From the NCBI GenBank assembly GCA_031308135.1, contig JAHLJT010000631.1:190730955-190794954 (forward strand): DNA of 64,000 nt, read 5' to 3'. Every line of letters starts with the position of its first letter. Position 1 is the first letter of the stretch. A program made the translations under genes and the position numbers. Positions 23,427 to 35,504 of this stretch are shown in pieces. Below the pieces are notes generated by a model. It searched no databases, had not been told where the DNA came from, and was given only the letters and a program-made list of their open reading frames with translations. This stretch comes from Acheta domesticus (Eukaryota > Arthropoda > Insecta > Orthoptera > Gryllidae).

Positions 23427-24479
23427 CCTTAAGATGCATGCATGACGACCACAATTCACGATACATGAGTGGTATTTCTTTTGATACTCGAGTATACGTT
23501 ATTATATAAATAAATATTTATGCTTTCGTATTGGTAAACATCAAGAAAAAAAATGGAAGAGCCATGCTACTAATGAAGCAATTTTAAAATATATTGCAAA
23601 CGTGTTGGGAATCTTGGGATGGAGAAGGAATTTTGCATCTCTGAAAGTATCTCTAATAACTATGTTGATAAACTGAAAACTGTTATTCTAATCATAATAT
23701 CATTGGTCTACAAATGTCTTAAAATTAACTATATTATAAGAAGACAAAACTCTACAGGGAATGAGCACATGTTCTGTGAGTGAACTCTGGTGGAGGTTCA
23801 GCTTAAGCAAATTTCTGGTCGGGCCCTCATTGAAGGGCCACCCACAACATTCTGGAAATGACGAGAGCATGGACCAACTTACACATAACTACTTTGGCTT
23901 CCCCAAACCTAATTGCGAAATTTGCTTTCTAGGATGTCCCATTGTGCAAATTCTAAGCAGGGGATTTCTGCGCTGAGCTAACTGAAACCGCCTAAGCCCT
24001 GAGCAATCATAAGCCGACGCTTAGCATCTCCAAACCGTTTCGGTCGATTCAGAGAGCTTTTGAAGGTAGCAGAAATAAGACGCCCTCTAGTCTTTGCTGA
24101 AGAAGGGAATAAATGTATTAGATGTTTCAAAGATCAAGCGGGAACCCTCGTTTCCTTTTTTTTTAATTTGCGCAGACGTCTTATTATATGTGATTCCAAT
24201 ATCGACAAAACCACTGTTGTTATTTTATTGTTTGAAAGGGGTTAATAAAACCTTTCTATGTAACAATGTGAGGATAAGAAACTATTAGTCACATCAAAAT
24301 TTACGTTTTTTCATTGCCAGTAACCAACATCCTCACCGTTGAAAGTCAATAATGCTCTTTTTCAAAAATATTTTTCAGTTGAAATATGTTTCTAGAGTAA
24401 ATATTCGTGTTAATTCTTATGTATTTTCTTTTTTATGCTATTTACATATGTGAAAGGTGAAATAATTTGTTGAAAAAAT
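23427..24479. other. No gene recognised
   Basis: Mostly AT-rich. 23760-24070 is more balanced, with a 71-codon plus-strand frame I do not recognise. Confidence 0.5.
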
Positions 24480-24514
24480 GAATATGGGAAAATGACAAAT
24501 ACTTTCCCATATTC
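24480..24514. repeat. 12 bp perfect hairpin
   Basis: GAATATGGGAAA, an 11-base loop, then TTTCCCATATTC. Confidence 0.85.
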
Positions 24515-24654
24515 TCTGTGATACTTTAAACAACGAGAAAACGCGAAGACGTGATTTACTCCTGTCATTTACCTCTCAACTTAAGCGGGGAGGTGAACGA
24601 ACCACCGTTTGCTTGTGTCTGTCTGCTCCATTCCACTTAATCATAGGCGTGCAA

Positions 24655-24815
24655 CACCAATGCTCCAATTGTGACTTCTGACGTTCGATTAACTGGAAAG
24701 AAGTTAACCAATCGGGAGCTTCGATGCCAAAAATTACGTTGTAACTAAGGTCCTGATTGGGCTACAGCGTCTAACTGATCGAATCTTTGTCACTACATTT
24801 AAATCGGAGTATAAG
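24655..24815. mobile_element. CCAAT-containing palindromic MITE, copy 2
   Basis: Shares GTGACTTCTGACG, ACCAATCGGGAGCTTCGATG and CCAAAAATTACG with the 4.1 kb copy and the same mirrored layout. It keeps the right margin ACATTTAAATCGGAGTATAA that is displaced in copy 1. The arms are more diverged than in copy 3. Confidence 0.65.
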
Positions 24816-26433
24816 TACGGTTTTATGATTTTAGAATATTTGAACAGGTCATGAATACGCCCTGGGATAAACGGTCTCGCTTAAATCAACATCTAGCTTT
24901 CAGAAATTTTAGAACTTGCTTGTACAGTCTGTAACATGTGTATGTCTGTTCACATGTAACGTTCACAGCACAAAATAATCGAGCGACGAAAAAATCGAAG
25001 TTTGGCCGTTTGGGCAATTGTTAAATTTATATTACTAGTTTCCAACAGTCGCAGAAATTAAAAGAATGTTATGCAGTCTCCGCCCATGTGCCATGTGTTG
25101 ACTACAGTACATACAAACGAATTCGGGAAAATAAAAAAACAACAATGAAACAGTTTCGTTTTGACCTGCAAAATTTAAATATTTCATGTTATTCCCCCAA
25201 TTCTCTTACTGCACATACTCACTGGATTCTCTTATCTAGTGCGTAGCTGCTTATGACGCTGCTGACACGCGAGAGCAAGGCTTCTAGGAACGCCATTAAA
25301 TATTTGCTCTTCATGTGTTGCGTTTTAGAACAGGACCTATTTTGATATTCTTGGCAAGTAAAGGACTGTTGTACTGTACGCTACATTGTTAGCACGCAGT
25401 ATTTGTGAAGACTTTTTGTTAATCTTTTTACAATAATGTTAAACGAGAGTATTTTATTTGATGTACTTTGGCAGTGTGCGTGCTACTTTTTGGAGAACCA
25501 TTTTCTGTGGCTTTATACAGCATTATCATTGCTGCTACAAATCTCTATTTCTAGTATATTTTTCTATGGAAATCTATAGAAAAAATGTTTCACTAAATGT
25601 TTTGGAATATTTTGTCCCGATGAAAAGAGTAATAGCTAATAATGATACAATTTATTTCTGCGATCTGAATATTTTGTTCTGAAATATAATTAGTAAAGAG
25701 GGATAAGTTATTTACCACGACAATATTGAAGTGATGTGAAAATTCATTGGTTGATAGTGCAAGCTTCGTCAAATTTCAGAGGATTGGAGTATTACCATTT
25801 AATCCCATTATCCGGGACTCATTATCGTAACAGAAGTGCAATCTGTCTTTGATATCCAACTCTCCTATCTTTTCCGTATTAAGAATGCTTTACAATCGAG
25901 GAAAACTCTATTAGAGTTCTGGTGAGAAGTGCGTCTTTGTGGAATGTTTGATGCATTGTCAAACATTTCATACACTTTTGTTTTTTGATAATTTGGACAT
26001 TTGCTGTCAGTCACAGTACTTACGGCATGTGAAAGTTAGTTTACTACTTTTACAAGAAGGTGCCTAAACCAAACAAAAATTTTAAATTTTTTTTTCTACT
26101 ACAGCAAAAGTCAAAAAAATGGTGTAAACCATGCGTAGCTCTAAAGGAAATCTCCATTCCGCCTACAACTCAAACAGTTGGCGTACATCAGATTTCACTC
26201 TCCTGGTGGAACGTCATCTGAGAAGTTGAAAAGGTCCGGGTTCCTCGATTCAACCACTTACGCCCATCGTCCCATTTGCGTCAAATCCTTGCTTTAAACA
26301 TCTAAGACTCGGGAGGTCTGGAACTGACCACATTTCAAGCACAAAAACTGACATCGAGTTCCATTTTACGAAATTTGAGCCCCTTTCTACGCCCTTTTAT
26401 CCTTGGTAGAGGCGTACCACTCTTCATCCGCTT
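24816..26433. other. No gene recognised
   Basis: AT-rich to about 26050, then near-balanced. A 74-codon frame at 25458-25682 has no recognised product. Confidence 0.5.
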
Positions 26434-26722
26434 GCTCTCTAGTAGAGCCCCTAGATACAGAGAGTAGGGCATTCCAATGTTCCACCGGTCCCGCCATTTT
26501 ATGTCCAGTTAGCAAGAGAATTGGAACTGTGTAGTATTCTCTGTGTTGAGAGCCGAAAACCTGTGTTGATCTATCCCAAATCAATATTAATAATTCTAAA
26601 CATCTCCTTAATTGTTGTCACTTCTGTTCAACTATTGCATTCTGCTTGATGGGGCTATCTGGTGAGAGGATATTAAATGGCGGCGGTTGCGCTACTCTCT
26701 GTATCTAGGGACTCTACTCTCT
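26434..26722. repeat. Inverted repeat pair around ~165 bp spacer
   Basis: The left arm contains CCCTAGATACAGAGAGTAGG (26449-26468) and CCGCCATTTTATGTCC. The right arm contains their complements, CTACTCTCTGTATCTAGGGA (26693-26712) and GGATATTAAATGGCGG. The arms are about 55-70 bases each, with small indels. It may be a foldback element. No target duplication is evident. Confidence 0.65.
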
Positions 26723-27198
26723 ACGTTTTGAGAGCTCTCTCTTCTGTACTCGCGCGGTTCGACCACCTCCTGGCAACACCTCGCACGCATCGATCCCATC
26801 CGCACGTCCATGCACTAGCCACCGCCCACACGGAAAGAGCGCTCGCAGACGCCGTCACCGCCTCTTCCGTGCGGTGGGCGCCAACAAAGGTTTCTCTGTG
26901 GAACCTAATGATAGAAAAATTTAATTTATTACTTCCTGTTCGACAATGTGTCTTTCAGGGTATTGAAATTTACAATACGTCGACAGTCGTATTGGACACT
27001 AACATTTACCTCTTTAAGAGGATTTATAAAGGCAACTTTTAAGAATTAGGCAAATATTGTAAGGCTAAGAAAAATGGGAAAGAAATAAGAGAAAATAAAT
27101 AAAGTTATGCAGGATGAAATGAAATAGTAAAATCATAAACCTGACATTTGTTTTTCAAATGGGTCAGTTAATTAAGCAACTATGTAATGCAATGCGAC
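26723..27198. other. Moderately GC-rich then AT-rich DNA, no gene recognised
   Basis: 26680-26900 is GC-richer, with a 121-codon plus-strand frame (26677-27042) that starts inside the inverted repeat. I do not recognise the product. Confidence 0.45.
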
Positions 27199-27310
27199 CT
27201 GGATGGCTGAGGGGGCTAAGAGCGTGTTCCCGCTCAGCGCTTCGGTCCGAAGGGTCGCGGGATTGAGTTCCGCCTTCGGCATGACAGTTAGTCCCTTGTC
27301 CTTGTCTTGT
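27199..27310 (+). mobile_element. tRNA-derived SINE, family D (plus strand)
   Basis: GGATGGCTGAGGGGGCTAAG is an A-box/D-arm-like start. GCGCTTCGGTCCGAAGGGTC matches the 12.5 kb unit, and GTCGCGGGATTGAGTTCCGC is the B-box region. It is followed by GGCATGACAGTTAGTCCC, the same junction type (GGCATG) as in the other SINE-like units. It is not a functional tRNA because the head runs directly into an unrelated body. Confidence 0.65.
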
Positions 27311-27944
27311 ATGTGTCGTCGCGGACCGCAGATCAGAGGAGCCCGCAAGTGCGTTGGAGTCTAATGTACGGTCGAATGTGCGGCCTATCAGGACGGAAAC
27401 AGTAACCGGCTGTCGGCTGGATAAAAGTCGTAGAAAAAAAAGTAATTTGAAATGGGTACATCGTCATAATATGAAGTAATATAGTCTTCCAGGTCGTGCC
27501 TGCGCATACTTGGTACTTTATGGTAGCGTACATACATTCTTGGTGCTTTATGGTAGGGTCTATATACTATATCTTGCATTCCGTACAACTTTTTCAGCAC
27601 TCATGCATGGAAACTAATGCTTACATTCACTGTTTATTGGTTGGAAGTACAGTTTATGGTGCGCCTACGATAAAATAGACTTTGCCGTCCGCGTACCGCA
27701 AAGAAATCATGGCTATTTAAATCAAAGGGGTACTGTACTGCAAAGTAAACAAATCGCTGGGGCCACATAAATCAAAACGACTGCCACCTCGATTGTTGAG
27801 AATGATCCCAAGTATATGTACTTGTAAGTTACTATGTATTCGTACTAAAAATTAGGTACGTAATTCGTAAGTGTGTGTCTTCTGCGTACTTTCAAATGAC
27901 GGACGTTCCGTCAACATCTCGTTCGTACGCCAAAGACACAAAGC
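27311..27944. other. No gene recognised
   Basis: Probably includes the body of the preceding SINE. TACTTGGTACTTTATGGTAG and TTCTTGGTGCTTTATGGTAG repeat in tandem at about 27508-27557 (about 30-base period). Confidence 0.45.
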
Positions 27945-28480
27945 CGGGGAGTTGGCTCAGGGCATCAACTGATGTCACTGCAGTGCCTCTGACTGGGAGG
28001 TCCTAGTTTGGAGTCCCGAAGGAAGTAGGATTTTCGACACTAGCTTCATAGCTAGGCCGAATTCAACCGCTGTTTGGAGGGGAATTCTAGCGGCCGGCTG
28101 CCCAGATCGCTACATTTTGATGGTTTCTTCGATCAATACTAGGTGAATGCGGGAGCAGTACCTTAACAAACGGTCCACAGACAGCGCACCGTCCTTCCCT
28201 CCCTTCCTTTGTCCTATCCTTGCCCCTTGCTTACCCACTCTTTCATTACTACACATGCCGGGAGATCGGTCGGAAACTTAGAGCGTATCCCGGTTGGGTA
28301 GGTGTCGCGCTGGTGGGAAATATCTAGTTGAGGGAAATCCCGTTAGCTGACGGTGGGTCGGCGGCAGATCTCGTTATCCAGGGAAGATGATCGCCACCTC
28401 TCGAAGAAAACGCATGCACTAGACTTACGGGACTAATGACCTTAGTCGTTGTCGCGCTCGAAATCACTAATCAATCAAGC
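27945..28480 (+). mobile_element. tRNA-headed SINE, family B, copy 2
   Basis: An uninterrupted copy. The head GTTGGCTCAGGGCATCAACT and B-box region GGTCCTAGTTTGGAGTCCC are followed by AGGATTTTCGACACTAGC, GGAATTCTAGCG, the CCTTCCTTTGTCCTATCC stretch, TGCCGGGAGATCGGTCGG and the 3' block CTTACGGGACTAATGACC. About 530 bp, and the best reference copy here together with 52.3 kb. Confidence 0.8.
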
Positions 28481-28563
28481 CAAAAACTATTTTCAACTAG
28501 GTACGTAAATAACTATTACTGCCTAGTTTTTATGTTTTTAAATAACTAAAGAATTTTCCGATT

Positions 28564-28700
28564 TCATTTTAGTGGCTTTTGACGTACGATCACTGGGACG
28601 CGCTTATCCAATCGGGAGTTCACACCAAAAATTAAGAAGTAACAAAGCTCCCAGTTGGATAACCACGTCCAGTTGACCGCACGTCAAAAGTCATTTTATT
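28564..28700. mobile_element. CCAAT-containing palindromic MITE, copy 3
   Basis: The clearest copy. GTGGCTTTTGACGTACGATC at the left mirrors GACCGCACGTCAAAAGTCAT at the right, and GCGCTTATCCAATCGGGAG mirrors CTCCCAGTTGGATAACC. The centre is CACCAAAAATTAAG. The inverted repeats are ~45-50 bp, so the element is almost a complete palindrome of ~135 bp. Confidence 0.75.
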
Positions 28701-30179
28701 TAAATGGAAATATTTTGCACAAAGGGCTGGCAGGAAAACTACGCACGCCGCCACCGTCACCAGTCGTCCCAAACGGCGGGAGCCGTGAAAGAAGCGCGCA
28801 CCTTACGCAATCCCTATGGAACTAAATAAAAATAATTCAAAGTAAAATTTGATAGTACTTGCATAAAAATAATTACATTTTGATGAAAATAGGCGAGATA
28901 ACCCAACGTTTATGAGTTCAGTGAAACAGTTCAGTGAAATATTGGCTCTGTATTTCGTTTGCATTCGTTTCTTTTTCGACAATTCCTCACAAGTTCATTC
29001 CATAGTGAACTATTATTTATACAACTAAGAATACACATGATCATTGCAATACTTCCCGTAAGCTTGTTAATGATCTGCGTGGCTTATGACGAACGATTAT
29101 GATAAGCCTAAACTACGTGACAGAACGGGGGACAGACGGTTTATGAGAAGAACAAATGCCATAAAATAACTAAATCTAAGGTAAAACACAATCACCTTTG
29201 TTGCTGACGCAAGTGCATTCTCTGACGCTAAACACATGTCAACACGTACAAAATGCACCCCACGCTTAGGACCACATAACAGGCCCCAGACCACAATGCT
29301 CTGCCGCACACTTCTTAATGGTTCAGCTGTGATGTCGGGCACAAGGTCAAACACTGGTCAGAGCCTCTGTAAGGGCACGCTTCCAAAAAGTTATGTTTCA
29401 TTACCGCGGCAACAATGGCAGTACCCCGTCACTAACGCGTCTCCCGTCCTGTCCCGCTACATCATAATACAAACTTTCTGCATGCTGAAGCGGCTGCCAG
29501 TCCTGTTTTTGTTGTCATTTTGATGACAATTACGCCAATAAAGTTAAAGTTTACAGGTGAAACGCTGTGTCATATAGGGTACGGGTAAAATGAATGATTT
29601 CTTATATTTCTACGATTTTTTATTTCCAATCGCGAAATAGTCGGAATATGTTCAAACCATGTTTTGGAAGTTTTCAAATATACCCTCTGGTGGGTCTTTG
29701 GTTGCTCAATGACTTAACTTCGAAATCATCTATGGTATTATCTTCGACTGAAGGGAGAAGTGTCAGATGATATTATTGTCGATTTACATTAAAATAATGA
29801 CGTAACGACTGCTATAAAAACCTTTAAGGCCAACAAGGCAATATTAAATGTTCCCCTTTGAAATAATATTCTACTAGAAAATTATGGAATCTCTTTGTAA
29901 AGAACATTTTTAACTGCCTGTGAGCAGAAAGTTTCCAACATAACCTTCCGAAATACGTCAGCACGGAATAAAAAAATAAACATTCGAAAACTTCTTTTAA
30001 AGAACGAAATACACTTACTTTACGTGTTTTATTTTAACTTATGCAAATAGGGCACTTTTTTATTTAATACAATAATTTATATAATACAGTAATATATAAT
30101 TTATAGAATATAATATGAAATAACAATTATGCGAATATATAATATAACGCAATGAAACATTTACTCGGAAACAAAAAAA
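28701..30179. other. No gene recognised
   Basis: Mostly AT-rich, with a balanced patch at about 29210-29480 where frames on both strands overlap (29097-29354 minus, 29236-29523 plus). Neither product is recognised. It is very AT-rich at 30020-30160. Confidence 0.5.
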
Positions 30180-30680
30180 AACAGCGACGTGGGCTTTCGT
30201 CGTCATTTCGACCCACTGTTCTTCACCCGCGTTTGCAGTCGAACGTCCGCGATCTTATCCGAAAACAGGGGAGCTCTCGACGTGGGTGCGGCGCGGCGCG
30301 GCGGGACGGGGCGGGGAGGGCGCGACTGGGAGTGCGGGCGCGATACAGGACAAAATACGAGCTGCGGAGCCAGGAAATTGACAGAAATTGAGCGGGCTGA
30401 AAGTGGATAACGTAAACCGAGAAAGGCTCGGAGGGCTGTGATGACGGAGTTAGGAGACGAGGGGGGCGTGGCGCGGAGGGGAAAGGGAGTGGGAAGGAGT
30501 TGTGCGGGGCTGAAAGGATCCCACGCCGCAACACGCGCTTAAAAGCTGGCTCCTGCGGAAGGGCTATTCCTTTGGTTCGGGGGCTGCAGGTGGGAAGGCG
30601 GAACAGAGAGGTGAGTGGAGGAGGTCGCCAAGGCACTGGGAATGGAGTTGCCTGATGGAATGAATGCGGCGAGAGTTGAA
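30180..30680. other. GC-rich block 8
   Basis: A CpG- and G-rich block (GGGACGGGGCGGGGAGGGCG near 30302) bounded by AT-rich DNA. Several overlapping frames, no domain. Confidence 0.5.
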
Positions 30681-32011
30681 GGAACGACTCCGTGGAGAAA
30701 CAATGTAGAAGTAAAAAGTGTTCAACTGTGGTGGAGAGTAGAAATAGAATAGAAAAAGGATTCCGTTGTATTTTAAGATATACTACGTGTTAAATCGCAA
30801 ATCTCAAATAAATCTACCTTATATCTATTAGCAAAGCAATGAAAATAACAAATAAAATAGTATGTTTTTTCTTTCTCCTTTAAATAATAACTTCAAATGA
30901 ATGAATATTATTCGAACAAAATTGGTCTTGTTTTATTCAATTTTTAGTTGACTGAACTGTAAACACTTTTTTGGTTTCGATACAATTGAATAAGTAATGA
31001 AATCTCTCTACATAAATTCAATACTTAAAAAATATAATTTCTAGCTTGAATCTAGAAGGAATCTTCTCGTTTGAGAGACATTGTTACAGTCCATAAAACA
31101 GAAACAAACGGGGTACCAAGAGCTGTCCGTTTACAACGAGTTTATAAAACTGCACGAGTTTTAGCTTGGAAATAAGTTTTAGCTTTCTACTCCATCAAAT
31201 TATTTGTTTTTGTTCTTAAAATGAAATATAGTAGGCCCTACATGTGTTTTCATTTGCCCTTCTGAACCGATTTTTATAGTAGATACAAAACATTTTAATA
31301 TCTTAAAATTAATAGAATGAACGCTTATCTTCCGTCATTATTTCATCAGTTTTGTTATGCGTGTTGCAGTCGATCTAACGACAGCACTTGAGGGTTCGTC
31401 GCGTCACATGTGAATGTGAGGTTTTACGTCAGCGAAGCAAAGTGCATGAATGTGTTTCCACTCTTGGATGAATGCGTTTTGACAAAAACTACTTACTCGT
31501 AAATTAATTGGTATGACAGTGGTAGGATTTCAAATTCAATGAAGAGAGGATTTTAGAAATCACGTGGATGGCATTTGCATATAATACGTATGATTTTTTC
31601 TGCAATCTGAATATCTTAGTACAATAAAATTCATTTCCTCAGAATATACTGCAAAATCTCAGGCAGAAATATATATATTCGCAAAATATACACAATGACT
31701 TGCGTACATCGGATTTGAAAAAATGCTCAAAGCGTAACACAATAAATTTAATTTTATATTTAATTCATTTATGTGAATATTACATTTGAGATTTCACTGA
31801 ATTGAGAGACATTGATTACCTTAATATCAACCAGTTACATGGCGGGTGCCTTGGCGAAGGCGATTGCCTGTTTGAAATGCAAAACTACATTGAATTCGTT
31901 TTCTCTTCGTTTACTAGTAATCTGTTATGATGAAACAAAATGGAAATATATGAAATCGCAGTTTTTGTTTTCTTTTACTTACTCGCCCTTACTTCGTAGG
32001 TAGATAAAATA
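30681..32011. other. No gene recognised
   Basis: AT-rich DNA with no supported coding, RNA or repeat features. Confidence 0.55.
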
Positions 32012-32271
32012 TTGTAATCGTGATCCGGAAAAAAACAAAGTTTGGACAGAATACTTTTATTGCCGGGCAATGGTAGCCAAAAGATGGATATATATTGTTC
32101 CTATATGTATTGTAAATGACTTCCTCTGAAACGTTGTGTAGTTAAAATCCTTGCTTTGTAGATTATTGAGGCCGAAAAGATTGACGGCAAAGTATCTGTC
32201 CGTCCGTCTGTGTCACTGTCCGTGTGGTATGTGTCTGTCTGCCTGCCTGCCTGCCTGCCTGTCTGTCTGCC

Positions 32272-32342
<71 letters not shown>

Positions 32343-33025
32343 ATGTATGTATGTATGTATGTATGTATTGTCTGTATAACCGTCCGCCTGAAGTCTTTCT
32401 AAATTTATTCTAAAATGGTTCCAAATTTTTTATATAGTTTTGTCCTTGGATATACTAAATGCTCTTAGAAGAGTGCGTAAGTCTAATTTTTCTTGAAATC
32501 CCTGTTTTTTCTGAAAATTGTATATGTTAAGTTTTTTTATCGGTGCCTTCCTACAGTATATTACAAAATCAAAGTTAGAGATGTTTTTCCTGAATGAAAT
32601 TTGTTCTTTATAGAGGCAATTTTTAAACATTTATTTTCTCAAAAATGCTTTCATTCCCGGCGAACTCTTTTCTTTCGAAAATTGCAAAAAGTTTAACATT
32701 CCAAAACTACAAATTTGACGTTAGAGGTTTCTGCTTTAACAAAATATGTTCTAAAACATTATATCTATAAAAAGATCTGGTAGAATATTTTTGAAAAGAC
32801 AAGTAGTTTTCCCGCATTTTTTGCTCGATGTTAATTCAAATTACAAAAACATTTTCTCCAGATATTTTCTCATTTTTTGTTCCACAGATAGAACAAGACA
32901 CGCTTCAAAGAATGGCGCAGGTCTCCTTTCGGGTGAACCCTCCGAATTTTCGAAAATTGGGAATTTAGAAATAGTGCGAGAATGTATGTGCTGTTGTAGC
33001 CCCATTAGTTTCAAAGAATATTAAA
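32012..33025 (+). mobile_element. Helentron/DINE-like element, degenerate copy with expanded CTGT tract
   Basis: Aligns in order with the 41.9 kb copy: TTATTGCCGGGCAATGG (cf. AATTGCCGGGCCGTG), GTTGTGTAGTTAAAATCC, then GGCCGAAAA, then TCTGTCCGTCCGTCTGTG, then the AAAATGGTTCCAAATTTTTT and CTACAAATTTGACGTTAGAG segments. Both the 5' end and the 3' CACTAG end are missing or unrecognisable. The short CCGT/CTGT tract of other copies has grown to about 145 bases here. Confidence 0.6.
32222..32368. repeat. (CTGT)n/(CTGC)n then (GTAT)n microsatellite
   Basis: CTGCCTGC units give way to about 20 CTGT units and seven GTAT units. Its position inside the repeat corresponds to the short CCGTCCGTCTG tract in other family copies. 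Confidence 0.95.
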
Positions 33026-33394
33026 GTCATCTCCAAAGAGAACTTCTTATGTTTTAATGTAAGAGGGATTATTGTTTATATATGAAAGGAGGATACGAGT
33101 ACAACCTAACATTGAATATTGCGAGCCATCTTAATCAATTGACAAAGAATTGGAGAGAGTAAAAACCGTTTTGTCATGCAAATACGACATTTCTGATCTT
33201 TTAGATCGATGTTTAAGTCATGAAGTTATTTAATATAGTACAATACCCCGAAGGATACACTTCAAGTATTTTCGAAGGCAAAATTTTACGGTTAATTTCG
33301 ATAATAGAATATATTCCAAGAGGTGCTTCGTTTTGATTCACAGATGAAGCATCCACTTTAAGAAAAGAAAATACAGAAAATATAGACGTAATAT
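33026..33394. other. No gene recognised
   Basis: AT-rich spacer between two degenerate helentron-like copies. Confidence 0.5.
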
Positions 33395-34260
33395 AAACGG
33401 TATAGAGAAAGTGATATAATGCTGCGGAAAATCGATTTCAAGATTTCAACGGAAATACACAACCTGATATCGGAAAAGTTTTCTTTCAAAATGTCCGTCC
33501 GTCCGTCTGTCTGTTCGTCCGTTCGTCTGTTGGTCTGTCTGTGAACATCACTAGCGCCAAAATCGTGCGTAGATTTTTTTCAAAATGGATATTCCCCGGT
33601 TGATCCACTCGAAGCAAAACGCAAAACGTTTGCAAAACGTGGTTTAAAATTTGGGGGGGGGTACTTTATATATAGCCCCTGGAACATTTTCAAAATTTTC
33701 TCAAAAATGGCTTAATGTTTTTTTTAAATTTCTTGTAATAATAGAGTAAAATGCACGTATAAAGGCACCATAGATTTTGACTGTTAAATCTGAACTTTCG
33801 AAAACTGCAAACGTTTGAATTTTTTGTGTTTTCCTACTATTACAAAATTGACGTTAGAGATTTTGTTTCAAATGAAATTTATTTTCCATTATTAGTTCTT
33901 TCATTAAGGCCCTATACATTTTTTAAAAAGTTTAGTAGTTTTCGAGCAACCTTGCGTGCAATAAGTGCAATTTTAAAAATAACAAAAACAATAATTTCTC
34001 AAAAACGACTATGAAGTTTTTCTTTAAACCTTTAATGTTGCGTTTTTCCTGAATATAAATTCAATTAGTGTACAGAAAATTCTCAAATATTTTCGAGAAA
34101 CTGACAAAAATAAAATTGTAGATAATTTTTAATTTAATTTTGCATTTTTAAAAAGTGATTTAGATTTTTGTCGTTTTGAAACTATCTGGAAATATTCCTG
34201 CGCATAAAAAGCATTCAATGTGAGCTACATTATGCGTTTTTAAGGTCGCTTTTTAACTAA
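33395..34260 (+). mobile_element. Helentron/DINE-like element, 3'-truncated copy
   Basis: TATAGAGAAAGTGATATAATGCTGCGG matches the start-proximal part of full copies; then ATGTCCGTCCGTCCGTCTG, AAAATGGATATTCCCCGGTT, TTTGGGGG and CAAAATTTTCTCAAAAATGG follow in family order. The CACTAG end and subterminal inverse word are absent. Later segments are diverged, and the right border is approximate. Confidence 0.6.
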
Positions 34261-34460
34261 TAGGTGATGTAGCGACCACTTTGATTGATTTACATTTGAG
34301 TAACTGTAGGGAGACACGTACACTGAGACAACACAAGCACTCACAAACATCTATGCCTGTGGCGGGATTCGATTCAGTCACCCTTCGATTCGAGGCAACT
34401 AAGGCTACATTAGTTTTAACTTGTGGCTTAATCACAGTTACCAGTGCGAGCTTCACAAAA
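34261..34460 (-). mobile_element. Possible tRNA-related SINE (minus strand)
   Basis: On the minus strand GGTGACTGAATCGAATCCCG is a good B-box match. It is followed by CCACAGGCATAGATGTTTGT, the GGCAT-TGTTTGT junction seen after the B box of other SINE-like units. The A box is unclear. Confidence 0.4.
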
Positions 34461-34558
34461 TGTGCTCAATACGAATAGGGAGAAAACATGTTTGCAATAT
34501 TAGTAAATAGAGCTACCACTAGCTGTAAAGAATGTTCATTAACCTCCTGAGACCCAGT

Positions 34559-34576
34559 GTCCTTTTAAAAGAACAT
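34559..34576. repeat. piggyBac internal motif 1 (TGTCCTTTTAAAAGRACA)
   Basis: First of four palindromic TCCTTTTAAAAGGA-type motifs in the element, adjoining GAGACCCAG of the left terminus. Confidence 0.8.
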
Positions 34577-34899
34577 AACTTTTAAAAATTCCTGGTTACG
34601 ACTAGAATTAATGTTCTGCTGCACATTTTATTTCGGAGATAGGTACACATGTCTCTTACGCGCGGGAACATACCCCAAAGCTTTACCGCAGTTGTGAGGG
34701 CACCAGGCCGCAGTTCACAATGGCTGGGCGTAATGACAACAATTAAACCTGTCGTAATAAATCAAATAAGAAGTCATTTTATTATTGAAATGACTTAGTT
34801 TTCTTATTTTTACGTAGCAAATAGATTAATTTAAGTGTGTAAATGTTCAAATTTGCGATTCCGTTCATGTACATTTCACTGAATGGTAGAAAATTTGCA

Positions 34900-34925
34900 T
34901 GTCCTTTTAAAAGTACATCGGGTCT
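34900..34925. repeat. piggyBac internal motif 2
   Basis: TGTCCTTTTAAAAGTACA followed by CGGGTCT, so it keeps both the palindrome and a GGGTCT word. Confidence 0.75.
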
Positions 34926-34952
34926 TTATTACATACCTTGTGACAAACGCGA

Positions 34953-34980
34953 TGTTCTTTTAAAAGGACCTTGGGTCTCA
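34953..34980. repeat. piggyBac internal motif 3
   Basis: TGTTCTTTTAAAAGGACC followed by TTGGGTCTCA. The GGGTCTCA word is the same as in the right terminus. Confidence 0.8.
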
Positions 34981-35100
34981 GTGCGATATATTGGTTTCGA
35001 TATTAGCTACTTGAATATATTTTTTGGATATTGTAGAGTAGACTTTGAGATTATGATAATATATTAGGTGATTGATATTACTTATTTCATAAATTTCAGA

Positions 35101-35405
35101 GCTGAATGAATTGGAAATTTTGAATATTCTCCGATGATTCCGATGTTGATGGTCTAAGTGGTGACGACGATGACGATGACGATTCTGATACAGATGTTTC
35201 AGAAGGCGATGAAAAGTCTGAATTGGTTTCAGAAATATGTGATATAGCTCCAAGTCCAATATTAGATGACTCCCCCACTTCCACAACGAGAACGAATAGT
35301 CGGGGTACCCACGGAAGAGATCGTAGAAATGCTCCAAAACGAGGTCAGAACTCTTTTGTTCGTGATCGTGTAATCGGAAAACATGTCAAAAACAGTTGGA
35401 AATAG
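35101..35405 (+). pseudogene. piggyBac transposase, N-terminal fragment
   Basis: An acidic stretch (GATGATTCCGATGTTGATGG onward, giving a long Asp-rich run followed by Ser/Thr-rich residues) is continuous to a stop at 35405. Just upstream, the codons for ELNELEILNI are in another phase, so at least one frameshift separates the putative start from the acidic region. piggyBac transposases typically begin with such an acidic, low-complexity N-terminus before the catalytic core. The core itself, with its three catalytic aspartates, is missing. No function is expected beyond a relic. Confidence 0.65.
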
Positions 35406-35504
35406 AACCGGATTGGGAAGAGAAATGTTTTGGTAAAAATAATGCCTTATTGATGCAGCCTTCGTATATTGTTCCATTCCCTCGAATTTGATGATGTCGC
35501 ATAG

